Of a stretch of DNA of 64,000 nt, positions 1 through 8,012 are shown in pieces. Each line of letters starts with the position of its first letter. Position 1 is the first letter of the stretch. Both the position numbers and the translations under genes were made by a program. Source of the DNA: OLB6 sp964525565 (GTDB lineage Bacteria > Bacteroidota > Ignavibacteria > Kapaibacteriales > Kapaibacteriaceae); contig CAZGHI010000006.1 in NCBI GenBank assembly GCA_964525565.1, forward strand, positions 1 through 64,000, written 5' to 3'. The notes under the pieces are model-generated. The model saw nothing but the letters and a program-made list of their open reading frames with translations. It was not told where the DNA came from and ran no database searches.

Positions 1-1
1 T

Positions 2-823
2 GGCCGCTCGATCTCTGTAACACAAACTGATACCATCTACGTTGAAGTTGTTGATGCAAACGGTTGCGCAGGTGTATCCGACACTGTTATCATAACGGTA
101 AGTCCGGTTGCTCCTCCGATTATCACCCCGAACGGCCCAACCACATTCTGTGATGGTGGTGCAGTTGTTCTGAGTGCCCCAACCGGATATGCATCGTACT
201 ACTGGTCAAACGGTGCAACAACACGTGAAATCACGGTAACAACAGGTGGTTCATACTCCGTAATTGTTCAGAATGCCGCAAATTGTTCTGCAGCTTCGAT
301 TGGAACAGACGTGGTTGTGAACCCAACACCAAGCCGTCCGGAAATCACACGTAGCGGCGACACGCTCATCGCTCAGTCCGGTGCAGCCCAGGCTTATCAA
401 TGGTACCTCGATGGTATCATCATCCCTGGTGCCACCGAACAACGCCTGGCAGTTCGCCTCACCGGTGACTACCGTGTTGAAATTGCAGACGACAACAGCT
501 GTAAGTCTATCTCGGATGCGTATCCGGTACGTCTCACAGATGTTAACGAAGACGACGTTGTTGCAGGCCATCGCAGTGATGTTGTTCTGTTCCCGAACCC
601 AACAAGTGGTGCCTTCACCATTGAATCGCAACACATGGAAGCAGGCAACATTCACATCGAGATTGTTAACAACATCGGAGAGGTTGTCCTTACACTCAAC
701 GAAGTCTCGATGGGTGGTCATTTCTCAGCCAGAGTTAACATGGGCACGCTTGCTAATGGTGTTTACAACGTTGTTGTAACCTCAGGAAGCCAGCGCTGGA
801 CGGTTCGCCTGGTACGTCAGTAA
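2..823 (+). CDS. T9SS-sorted Ig-like secreted protein, 5' end outside window
   Basis: The frame is open from the left edge, so this is the last 273 residues of a longer protein. It carries Ig-like modules of the kind common in Bacteroidota surface proteins; the clearest begins with FCDGGAVVLSAP, has a YYWSNG core and ends at an N-C pair, and a second follows with AQSGAAQAYQWYLDG. The C-terminal 80 residues form a type A T9SS sorting domain: FPNPTSGAF opens it, a GEVV strand sits in the middle, LANGVYNVVV precedes the end and the last residues are VRLVRQ. By family knowledge such a protein is exported by Sec, crosses the outer membrane through the Por machinery and is anchored or released at the surface. 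What it binds is unknown. A strong terminator lies 24 bases after the stop, so it ends its transcript. Confidence 0.85.
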   Translation, partial: GRSISVTQTDTIYVEVVDANGCAGVSDTVIITVSPVAPPIITPNGPTTFCDGGAVVLSAPTGYASYYWSNGATTREITVTTGGSYSVIVQNAANCSAASIGTDVVVNPTPSRPEITRSGDTLIAQSGAAQAYQWYLDGIIIPGATEQRLAVRLTGDYRVEIADDNSCKSISDAYPVRLTDVNEDDVVAGHRSDVVLFPNPTSGAFTIESQHMEAGNIHIEIVNNIGEVVLTLNEVSMGGHFSARVNMGTLANGVYNVVVTSGSQRWTVRLVRQ

Positions 824-846
824 ACCAACTGACATTCTAAGAATTC

Positions 847-884
847 AAAAGGGCGTTTCCTGTAGGAAACGCCCTTTTCTTTTC
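847..884 (+). terminator. Rho-independent terminator
   Basis: A perfect 14-bp stem (AAAAGGGCGTTTCC with its complement) closes on a TGTA tetraloop and is followed by TTCTTTT. It sits directly after the T9SS protein that stops at 821-823. Because the arms start with A4 and end with T4, it could also stop transcription from the other strand. Confidence 0.9.
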
Positions 885-989
885 GCCGGTGTATAATAAC
901 CAGTCATCCTGAGCAAGTACTGTAACTCACGGGAAGGTTTACCATCTTTGTGTGCACTCTATTTCCAACATTCTCTGTTACTAAGCAGT

Positions 990-1820
990 ATGATACTTCA
1001 GCTTCGCTATGCAGCCATTGTTGCAGCATTGATTTTTTCTTCAACCAGTGTTATTGCGTCGTCAAGCGGACAAATAGGCAGGAGCACGACCACTTCAGGC
1101 GGGTGTGATATTTCTTGCCATGGCTCAGCCAGTTCGTTAACAACGGTTACAATCCTTGAAGCCATCGACGGAAAAATTCTTGTTGCACCAAACGCCAGTA
1201 TTGACCTAACGCTTCGTGTTGCCAATAGTACTGCCACTGCGGCTGGATGCAACATTTCTGTTCGGGCAACGCTTAATGGGGCCGTTCGTTCAGGTACGTT
1301 GTCAGCAATTACTGGCCAGGGCTTGTTTGTTGCACAAAACGAACTCACACACACATCGCCAAAAACAATGACTGCTGGTTCGGCTGATTTCACTTTTAAA
1401 TGGTCTGCACCTTCGTTAACAGGTACCTATTACTTGCATGCGGCGGGTAATGCTGTGAACCGAAATGGCGCTAGTACCGGGGACCGATGGGCATTTCTAA
1501 CACCTGTTCAGTTGGTTGTGTCGCAAGTAGATAAAGTGTACGAAGAAACAAAGCCCCTTTCATCACTTCGGCCACTTCCGGCCCATGACCAGGTAACGTT
1601 TTCATCGCCAACGGTACCGGGTACCGAAGTGTTTGTGAGCATTTTTGATGTTCAGGGAACCATCGTACGAAGTGAAACACGTTTCGCTGAGTCCGACACC
1701 TTTGAATTTGTCTGGAATACAAAGGATAATTACGGAATTAATGTGTTGCCGGGCTCCTACGTCGTGGCAATTCTAAACAATCGTAAAGTGTTTACAGGAA
1801 CTGCCCTTGTAATACGTTAA
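990..1820 (+). CDS. Choice-of-anchor V-like secreted protein with C-terminal sorting/FlgD-like domain
   Basis: I chose the ATG at 990 over the longer TTG frame because it starts a clean signal peptide (MILQLRYAAIVAALIF, cleavage near VIASSSG). The N-terminal half resembles the choice-of-anchor V (Reeler-like) domain: a GGCDISCHGS motif near the mature N-terminus, then a beta-sandwich ending in a TGTYYLHAAGNAVN strand. In that family a CxxCH-type motif is usual; here the spacing is C-x3-C-H, so covalent haem binding is not implied. The C-terminal 90 residues look like a FlgD-type Ig fold merged with a T9SS tail (SSLRPLPAHDQVTF, VWNTKDNYG, LPGSYVVAI). The next gene starts 7 bases after the stop, suggesting co-transcription. 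Substrate or partner unknown. Confidence 0.7.
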   Translation: MILQLRYAAIVAALIFSSTSVIASSSGQIGRSTTTSGGCDISCHGSASSLTTVTILEAIDGKILVAPNASIDLTLRVANSTATAAGCNISVRATLNGAVRSGTLSAITGQGLFVAQNELTHTSPKTMTAGSADFTFKWSAPSLTGTYYLHAAGNAVNRNGASTGDRWAFLTPVQLVVSQVDKVYEETKPLSSLRPLPAHDQVTFSSPTVPGTEVFVSIFDVQGTIVRSETRFAESDTFEFVWNTKDNYGINVLPGSYVVAILNNRKVFTGTALVIR

Positions 1821-1827
1821 GTGGTGC

Positions 1828-4128
1828 ATGAATACCCGGTTCTACCATATACTCATTCATGTGATGGTATCTGCAGTGGCATTGTGCAGCGGTTCTGCTG
1901 CCGCAACTGCACAATGGGTGAAGGCTACTTTGCCACAACCCTTTGCTCAGGGGTATTATCTCGATGTGTTTTTTCTGGAATCCGACACACGCTACGGCTG
2001 GGCATGTAGCATAGAAGGATATGTGGTTCGCACAACCGATGGTGGCATTTCGTGGCAAGGAACGGCAACGTCTAGAAGCTTTCTTGAATACATCCAATTC
2101 TTAACTCCTCTAGTCGGTTATACTTCCGGACCTGCCGGTATATATAAAAGCACTGACGGTGGTGCTACGTGGCAGGATATCACCCCTCCAAATCCCAACC
2201 AAGAACAAGGCTGGGGTAGCTACTTTCTTACAGAGCAGGAAGGAGTGTTTTTATTAGGGGGCTGTGGCACGAGTATTCAAACATTTTATCGGACAACGGA
2301 CGGTGGGCGGACGTTTTCCGCAACGTACCAAACAGAACCAAACAGCGGATTATCCGACGCACTCCTGTATCGTGATGGCTCCGGATTCGCTCTCAGCAGC
2401 GGCGTGATTTGGCGTACTACGGACTATGGGGTTACCTGGAGAAAGTACTCAACTACCGGCAGTAAAGTCTGGCACGAGGAATTGGCTATCTATGGCACTA
2501 CGTTTTTGATACCGTATTCGGGTACCGATTGCAGTGGAACAGGTAGAGGTGTGGGGGGGGTACGCATTTCACATGACAACGGTATTACGTGGACGCAGTT
2601 CGACACAAGAAGCAACATGTTTGGTACGTTCTTGATTGATAACAACCGTGGATGGGCCGTTGGTGACGGACGTTCGGCCTATTATACTGACGATGGAGGT
2701 AAAACCTGGACAAATAGGAACTGTGGAATAGATGGCGATCTCGACGATGTGTTCTTTATTGGTGATACTCTAGGTTGGATTGCCGGTAACGGACTCTACA
2801 AGTACCAGCCAAGAAACATGATTCCGGAGGTCACGATTTATCCGCCGGAGCCCCTTATCGAGCTTTGTGAGGGCGACAGTGTGCTGCTTGTTGGCTCGAT
2901 TGGTTACACATCATACACATGGGACGATGGCGTTCAGGCACAGGGTAGGTATGCCAAAAAGGACGGACGATATACACTCACAGCATACGATTCTGTAACC
3001 TGCAAGGAGTCGAAAGCAGTTGTCACACTCCGCTACTACCCTGCTCCAACTGCGCGTATTGCCGATGGCGTGCGAGAAGTTTGCGATGGAGACAGCGCAA
3101 GACTTGAACTAATCAGCGTAGGTGTTTCGCATGTGTGGAGTACCGGCGACACAACCAATGTTATTCATGTAAAACAGTCCGGTTCGTATTCAGTTACCAT
3201 TACAGACCAATATGGCTGCTCACGAATCCTCGGACCCATTACGATCCTTGTTCGACCACTTCCTCAACCCACGATTACAGCAAACCGGCGCACAACGATT
3301 TGTATAGGCGAGAGTATTACTTTATCGGCAAACGATGGTTATGCAGAGTATCAGTGGAGCAATGGGGAGACCACGCAGCATATAACCACAGCAGAAGCCG
3401 GTGATTATCAAGTTACCGTTACCGATGCCTGGGGCTGCAAGAATACCTCTGACGTTACAACAATTACTGTGCTTGATGCAGCGAATAAAATACAGATACA
3501 ATCCACACTTAGTGATGGATGGTTTACCCTTCCCGAATCGATTGTTGGAGACATTCAATGTCGTGAACTGGCAATTTTTAACAGGTCGGCAACAGAGCCG
3601 CTGATTATACCTGATCCTACATTTGTTGGCAATGTCTTGTTTAGTATTCCGCAGGCGCAATTGCCGTTGCGTATAGAACCATTGCAGGTGGGCTATCTTA
3701 ATATCTGTGTTTCTGCAATTGATACCGGCCACGTAAGCGATACCCTGCTACTTCCAGATACGTGCTCGGCAACGTTAATACCAGTTTCAGGGTATGGAAA
3801 AGGAATAGAGTATAACGGTACATCCCGTTGTAGCGTTGCCGTAAAGATACTCGTAACCAGAGCAGGGGTTGCTCATCACTTGTCATCACCCTATCCGTTA
3901 CCAGCAAATGATAGATTCACGTTGGAGATTGTTCCACCCATTCAGGATGTAACTGCCGTTGTCTTCGACGGCCTCGGTACCGAGCGAGCATGGCCAGAAG
4001 TGGTTCAAACACCGTACTCGTCAGTTCTGCGCTTTTCAACGGCATCGCTGCCGTCAGGAAGTTACTATGTTGCTGTTAGTGCGGCCGGTGCATCACCTGC
4101 TCTTCAGCCCATTATGGTAGTACATTAG
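1828..4128 (+). CDS. Secreted YCF48/BNR propeller protein with Ig-like domains and T9SS tail
   Basis: A 766-residue protein with a signal peptide (HVMVSAVALCSGSAAATA). Residues ~30-320 form a beta-propeller built from Asp-box repeats: RTTDGGISWQG, STDGGATWQD, RTTDGGRTF, RTTDYGVTWR, SHDNGITWTQ and TDDGGKTWTN. This is the YCF48/sialidase-like BNR type seen in many Bacteroidota surface proteins. Three Ig-like modules follow, opened by LCEGDSVLL, VCDGDSARL and ICIGESITL, each with a YxWxxG core and a closing Cys. The end (SSPYPLPANDRF, LPSGSYYVAV) is a T9SS sorting domain. A run of eight G at 2553-2560 lies in the propeller coding region and the frame is intact. It follows the anchor-V gene by 7 bases. 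No catalytic residues can be assigned, so adhesion or scaffolding is the likelier role. Confidence 0.8.
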   Translation: MNTRFYHILIHVMVSAVALCSGSAAATAQWVKATLPQPFAQGYYLDVFFLESDTRYGWACSIEGYVVRTTDGGISWQGTATSRSFLEYIQFLTPLVGYTSGPAGIYKSTDGGATWQDITPPNPNQEQGWGSYFLTEQEGVFLLGGCGTSIQTFYRTTDGGRTFSATYQTEPNSGLSDALLYRDGSGFALSSGVIWRTTDYGVTWRKYSTTGSKVWHEELAIYGTTFLIPYSGTDCSGTGRGVGGVRISHDNGITWTQFDTRSNMFGTFLIDNNRGWAVGDGRSAYYTDDGGKTWTNRNCGIDGDLDDVFFIGDTLGWIAGNGLYKYQPRNMIPEVTIYPPEPLIELCEGDSVLLVGSIGYTSYTWDDGVQAQGRYAKKDGRYTLTAYDSVTCKESKAVVTLRYYPAPTARIADGVREVCDGDSARLELISVGVSHVWSTGDTTNVIHVKQSGSYSVTITDQYGCSRILGPITILVRPLPQPTITANRRTTICIGESITLSANDGYAEYQWSNGETTQHITTAEAGDYQVTVTDAWGCKNTSDVTTITVLDAANKIQIQSTLSDGWFTLPESIVGDIQCRELAIFNRSATEPLIIPDPTFVGNVLFSIPQAQLPLRIEPLQVGYLNICVSAIDTGHVSDTLLLPDTCSATLIPVSGYGKGIEYNGTSRCSVAVKILVTRAGVAHHLSSPYPLPANDRFTLEIVPPIQDVTAVVFDGLGTERAWPEVVQTPYSSVLRFSTASLPSGSYYVAVSAAGASPALQPIMVVH

Positions 4129-4154
4129 TACGCTAACCAAACTGCTAAAATCGG

Positions 4155-4613
4155 ATGTTCATGTCCGAAACAATTGATAGATTTGTACTCATGGCAACAA
4201 TTGTATCGCTCGACCCCAGAATAACTCGACTTGGCATCCCTGAGGACAATGCCAACAGTGCAGCACAGAAACCGGAATTGGATCAGCATCCGACATTCGA
4301 GGTTTTTCATCAGTCAAAGAGTGGAGCACATCACGTTCATGTTGGGTGTGTTCATGCGCCGAATGCCGAGCTGGCACTCTTACTTGCGAAAGAACAGTAT
4401 GCAAGGCGCGGGCAAACGGTTAATTTGTGGGTTGTTGAAACAAGCAATGTTATTGCGATGAGCAGTGATGATGCTGACGTATTTGCAACGACACCTGAAA
4501 AGAAGTATCGTGATGTTGCTGCATACATGGTTCGCAATAAGGTAGAAGCATTCAAGAAGACGCAACAAGCTACTCCAATGCCAAACACAGATAATCAAAA
4601 AGCTGAACAATGA
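4155..4613 (+). CDS. paaB: Phenylacetyl-CoA 1,2-epoxidase subunit PaaB
   Basis: PaaB is the small structural subunit that bridges the PaaA-PaaC heterodimers of the di-iron phenylacetyl-CoA epoxidase. The core starts near residue 47 (TFEVFHQSKSG) and continues with HHVHVGCVHAPNAELAL, a YARRG turn, LWVV and VIAMSSDD, all recognisable PaaB signatures. The family is usually about 95 residues; this reading is 152 because of an N-terminal extension of about 45 residues and a polar tail. Starts at 4155, 4161 (MSETID) and 4191 (MATIVSL) are all possible, and no Shine-Dalgarno decides between them. The stop overlaps the paaC start as ATGA. The gene upstream is a T9SS cargo protein, not the expected paaA. 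Confidence 0.85.
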   Translation: MFMSETIDRFVLMATIVSLDPRITRLGIPEDNANSAAQKPELDQHPTFEVFHQSKSGAHHVHVGCVHAPNAELALLLAKEQYARRGQTVNLWVVETSNVIAMSSDDADVFATTPEKKYRDVAAYMVRNKVEAFKKTQQATPMPNTDNQKAEQ

Positions 4614-5365
4614 ATAATCAAGCATTAAGTAATCTGTTGTTGCGAGTTGCAGACGACGAACTGATTCTTGCACATCGTCATAGTGAATGGACGGGATTGG
4701 GTCCACTCCTTGAAGAAGATATTGCGTTTTCGTCTATTGCACAGGATAAACTTGGCCACGCTCAGGCTCTATACACTATCAATCGAGATTTGTGCGGCGG
4801 TCCCGAGCCAGACGTTATTGCATTTCAACGAAGTGAGAGCGACTTTGCATGTTCACATTTTGTTGAGTTGCCAAATGGCGAGTACGACTTTAGTTTGGTA
4901 CGCCACTTTCTCTTTGACGCAGCCGAGTATATTCGGTTTGAAATGCTTTCAGCAAGTAATGTTGAGCCCCTTGCCAAACTTTCGCGTAAGATTCATGGTG
5001 AACTAAAGTACCATCTGTATCATGCCAAAACATGGGTAGAGCAACTTGGTGCACATGGGTCTGAAGAGAGTCGTGCACGAATGCAGTCGGCGCTGACGTT
5101 AGCTTGGCCATTTGCCTTGGGAATGTTCGAGCCGGGACCATACGAAGATGAACTGATCTCCGAAGGAATCTTTAGTGGCGAAGCATTGTTGCAGTCGCAA
5201 TGGATGGACTTTGTTGTTCCTATTTGTCGTTCAGCAACGCTACATATTCCCGACCATTCAGAGCCGGTATATGGTGGCCGCAGGGGATATCATACCGAAT
5301 ATCTGGGTCCACTCTTGGAAGAAATGACGGAGGTTGTTCGCCTGGACCCGTCTGCGGAGTGGTAA
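4610..5365 (+). CDS. paaC: Phenylacetyl-CoA 1,2-epoxidase subunit PaaC
   Basis: PaaC is the ferritin-like, catalytically inactive partner of PaaA. The protein has 251 residues, close to the usual ~250, and is helical throughout. The N-terminus reads LLLRVADDELILAHRHSEW, followed by GPLLEEDIAFSSIAQDKLGHA, which is the conserved helix pair of the family. Later helices include AAEYIRFEMLS and HGELKYHLYHAKTWVEQL. It starts within the stop of paaB (ATGA), consistent with stoichiometric, coupled translation, and ends one base before the paaD ATG. As in other PaaC proteins I do not read a complete di-iron ExxH set. Without a PaaA partner encoded next to it, it should not oxidise substrate alone. Confidence 0.88.
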   Translation: MNNQALSNLLLRVADDELILAHRHSEWTGLGPLLEEDIAFSSIAQDKLGHAQALYTINRDLCGGPEPDVIAFQRSESDFACSHFVELPNGEYDFSLVRHFLFDAAEYIRFEMLSASNVEPLAKLSRKIHGELKYHLYHAKTWVEQLGAHGSEESRARMQSALTLAWPFALGMFEPGPYEDELISEGIFSGEALLQSQWMDFVVPICRSATLHIPDHSEPVYGGRRGYHTEYLGPLLEEMTEVVRLDPSAEW

Positions 5366-5366
5366 T

Positions 5367-5849
5367 ATGAATGCCAACCAAGTGCTTCAGGCGCTCGAGG
5401 CCGTAAAAGATCCGGAGATTCCAACCATCAGTGTTGTTGACATGGGCATCATTCGGGATGTTCAAGTGAACGAAGATTCTGTACACGTTGTTATGACCCC
5501 AACATTTGTTGGCTGTCCGGCAATAGCTGTGATGAAGGCAGACGTTGAAGAGGTATGCAAGGGGCTTGGGTTTCGTAACACAATAGTGGATGTGAACTAC
5601 GATACCCCTTGGTCTTCCAATCTGATTTCCGAGCGTGGCAGGGCAGCTCTGTTGCAACATGGGTTGGCCCCCCCCGAACCATACGAAGAAACGCTCACGC
5701 TACGGCTGGATGTGTTAAGTAACGTGCAGTGTCCGGTATGTGGTAGTCGGGATTCGACGCTTAAGTCACCGTTCGGCCCAACACTGTGCCGAAGTATTCA
5801 CTTTTGCAATACATGCAAAGAAACCTTCGAAGCGTTTAAACCTTTATAA
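5367..5849 (+). CDS. paaD: PaaD, zinc/MIP18-type maturation factor for the Paa epoxidase
   Basis: PaaD is a DUF59/MIP18 (SufT-like) protein needed for the phenylacetate epoxidase, probably for metal-cluster maturation. I use the ATG at 5367 (MNANQVLQALEAV), one base after the paaC stop, instead of a TTG frame reaching back to 5334. The DUF59 half is evident in VKDPEIPTISVVDMGII and TPTFVGCPAI. The C-terminal half has a zinc-ribbon arrangement: CPVCGS, then TLCRS and FCNTCKETFEAF, typical of PaaD/PaaJ. The length is 160 residues, as expected. A run of eight C at 5668-5675 encodes part of the linker and leaves the frame intact. paaE (the reductase) does not follow; the next gene is convergent. 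Confidence 0.87.
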   Translation: MNANQVLQALEAVKDPEIPTISVVDMGIIRDVQVNEDSVHVVMTPTFVGCPAIAVMKADVEEVCKGLGFRNTIVDVNYDTPWSSNLISERGRAALLQHGLAPPEPYEETLTLRLDVLSNVQCPVCGSRDSTLKSPFGPTLCRSIHFCNTCKETFEAFKPL

Positions 5850-5862
5850 TGCAAGACAGGGC

Positions 5863-7983
5863 TTAGAACCGATAACCCAGTTGAAGGTACAACTGGCGTC
5901 CTACTAACCCTGGTATTAAAGTGGGGTTAAGCACATCGAGCATGTTGTTTACGCCGGCTCCGACGAGTACGGATTGATTAGCCCATTCAAAGCTGCGTGT
6001 AACGGCAGCGTTTATCACGGTATAGCCATCCACATATTCATCTGGTCGGTCGAGGACTTTACGCGGAGGATTGCTCAGTACAATGCCATTCTTGTCCAAC
6101 GACTCATCACCGTAACGCCCGATAAACTGAAAGCGAACATTTGCACTCCATAGTTTGTTCTCCGAATCAAATTGGAGTCGAAGTGTTCCGCTGTGCCGAG
6201 ACCGATTCCATAGTCCACCGTAGGCTTTGCGCGTTAGTGGTTCGTTGATGGTTCCGGCAGTGCCATTAGAAATGGCATCAACCACCTGATCGTCGTACGT
6301 GTCCAGAAACTGATATCCGCCTCCCAGCGAAAAGGCGCCAAGGTTTGTAAGGGCCAGGGATACCGTCATACTTACCTCCATTCCTTGCGTTGTTACTCTG
6401 GAGAGATTGCGGTATGAATACACATTTCGATTGTCAACAACACCATACAGATAGAACTCGATGAGGTTGTTCAGATCATTGCGAAACATGCGGAGGTCGG
6501 CACTATACAGTATTGCCGACGTTGCCGATAGCTCACGCAATCCGTCGTCAAACCTGACACCAATATCGTACGATACACTGCGCTCGGGCTCAAGCACCTG
6601 TCCTAATCGAGCAGCACCAATCAGATCGTATCCCGCGCCAGGAAGTCTGTTAGAAAATGAAACAAAGAGTTGCCGGAAGTCCGGTGCTTTAAAACCGGTG
6701 CCGATGGATCCGGTGAATCGCCAGTGACTGTGCGGTTTCCACAAAACAGAGAAGCGCGGACTGATTGCCGATCCGAAGACGCTGTTGCCATCATACCGTG
6801 CGCTTACAACGTACGAAATCCAATCTGTTGGTAATCCTTCCCACTGTGCAAAGGCAACATAGGTACGATAAAATTCTCGTGCATCAGGGTTCGATGTGTC
6901 GGCGTATCGGGTACCGCCAATGTCGTCGTAAATGAACTCACCACCTGCAGTAACTCGATTGCTTTCTCCTACAACATAGTCATACTGCGTGTAGATTCGG
7001 GCAATTCTGCGCTCTAAATCATCAACAGTTCCGGCTGCACCCTGGTCAACGTCAAAATTGTATTGCTCGGTGTACGACGAACCGTAAGCCGTAATCTGCA
7101 GGCGTGATCGGGCTTTGATCCACTCAGTTCCCAAAGTTGCAGAAAAGTCGCGCTGTGTAACACTTCCGCTATTCTTTGCAATCTGGCCGAAAACACTTTC
7201 AATAAAATCGCCCCGCGATTCTGTGTCAAAATACCGCAACCAACTTCGCACCTTCCAATGTTTATCGAGCCTGACCTGTCCCTTAAGCTGCGCCGTTACA
7301 TCGCGATAACCGGCAAAAGGAATCTGAAGTGTATCAACAGGTAGTGAAAACGATGCTGAGTTTCGGTAGTTTAAGAAGCCTGAGAGTTCAAGCGAGTCGG
7401 TGCCGACACCGGATTCCAAACGAAGTTCCGCCGGGCCATGCGTAACATACTGCGCCAGTGCAGATCCACTAAATCCATCCGGAGGACTCTTGCTAACGAT
7501 GTTTACTACACCGGCAAGCGCCTCTGATCCGTACATACTGGAGAGTGGACCCTTGACTACCTCTACTCTTTCGATATTTCCAACAGAAATTCTTGAGAGA
7601 TCAATAACACCGGCAACTCTTCCAATAACGGGTTGTCCGTCTATCAAAATCAGTGTGTAATCGGGTCCAAGACCATTCATCTGCACTCCGGTGCGTACCG
7701 TTCCTTGCATGAGTAAGCCAGACTGCTCCCGAAGTAGATCGGCCAGGGTTACCATTGCAGTGGTTTGTATCCTTTCTTCGCCAATAACTTCAACACGAAC
7801 CGGAGAATCCTGAAGTCTGACGGTGTTTCTCGTGCCTGTGACAACAACTCGTTTCGACAAAACCGATTGAATACTATCGGCTATTGCACGTGCATTTGTG
7901 GAGTCGGGACGTTCAGCAAAACAATGTGTAGCAAGTAACAACAGAAGAAGTACAGCAAAGGGAGTGCGTTCAGCCAAGTGCAT
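5863..7983 (-). CDS. TonB-dependent outer-membrane receptor
   Basis: A 706-residue outer-membrane transporter energised by TonB. The ATG at 7983 begins a signal peptide (PFAVLLLLLLATHCFA). The plug follows: VVVTGTR, DSPVRVEVIGEE, ADLLREQSGLLM, a DYTLILIDGQPV strand, IERVEVVKGPLSSMYGS and AGVVNIVSK. These are the standard plug signatures of the BtuB/FepA class. The remaining ~540 residues form a 22-strand barrel ending in a terminal strand LYLQLGYRF with the final Phe needed for BAM recognition. The plug wording is closest to vitamin B12 or siderophore-type receptors (inference); the substrate cannot be fixed from sequence and no cobalamin riboswitch is present. It lies 29 bases downstream of the PKD/Ig protein on the same strand, with no terminator between. 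Confidence 0.88.
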   Translation of the reverse strand: MHLAERTPFAVLLLLLLATHCFAERPDSTNARAIADSIQSVLSKRVVVTGTRNTVRLQDSPVRVEVIGEERIQTTAMVTLADLLREQSGLLMQGTVRTGVQMNGLGPDYTLILIDGQPVIGRVAGVIDLSRISVGNIERVEVVKGPLSSMYGSEALAGVVNIVSKSPPDGFSGSALAQYVTHGPAELRLESGVGTDSLELSGFLNYRNSASFSLPVDTLQIPFAGYRDVTAQLKGQVRLDKHWKVRSWLRYFDTESRGDFIESVFGQIAKNSGSVTQRDFSATLGTEWIKARSRLQITAYGSSYTEQYNFDVDQGAAGTVDDLERRIARIYTQYDYVVGESNRVTAGGEFIYDDIGGTRYADTSNPDAREFYRTYVAFAQWEGLPTDWISYVVSARYDGNSVFGSAISPRFSVLWKPHSHWRFTGSIGTGFKAPDFRQLFVSFSNRLPGAGYDLIGAARLGQVLEPERSVSYDIGVRFDDGLRELSATSAILYSADLRMFRNDLNNLIEFYLYGVVDNRNVYSYRNLSRVTTQGMEVSMTVSLALTNLGAFSLGGGYQFLDTYDDQVVDAISNGTAGTINEPLTRKAYGGLWNRSRHSGTLRLQFDSENKLWSANVRFQFIGRYGDESLDKNGIVLSNPPRKVLDRPDEYVDGYTVINAAVTRSFEWANQSVLVGAGVNNMLDVLNPTLIPGLVGRQLYLQLGYRF

Positions 7984-8012
7984 CAAGCAAAATTACGGAT
8001 ACCGGGCAAAGG

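Noticed and set aside
7984..8012. Cobalamin riboswitch before the TonB-dependent receptor
   Set aside because: Only 29 bases separate it from the upstream gene, far too few, and no B12-box was seen.
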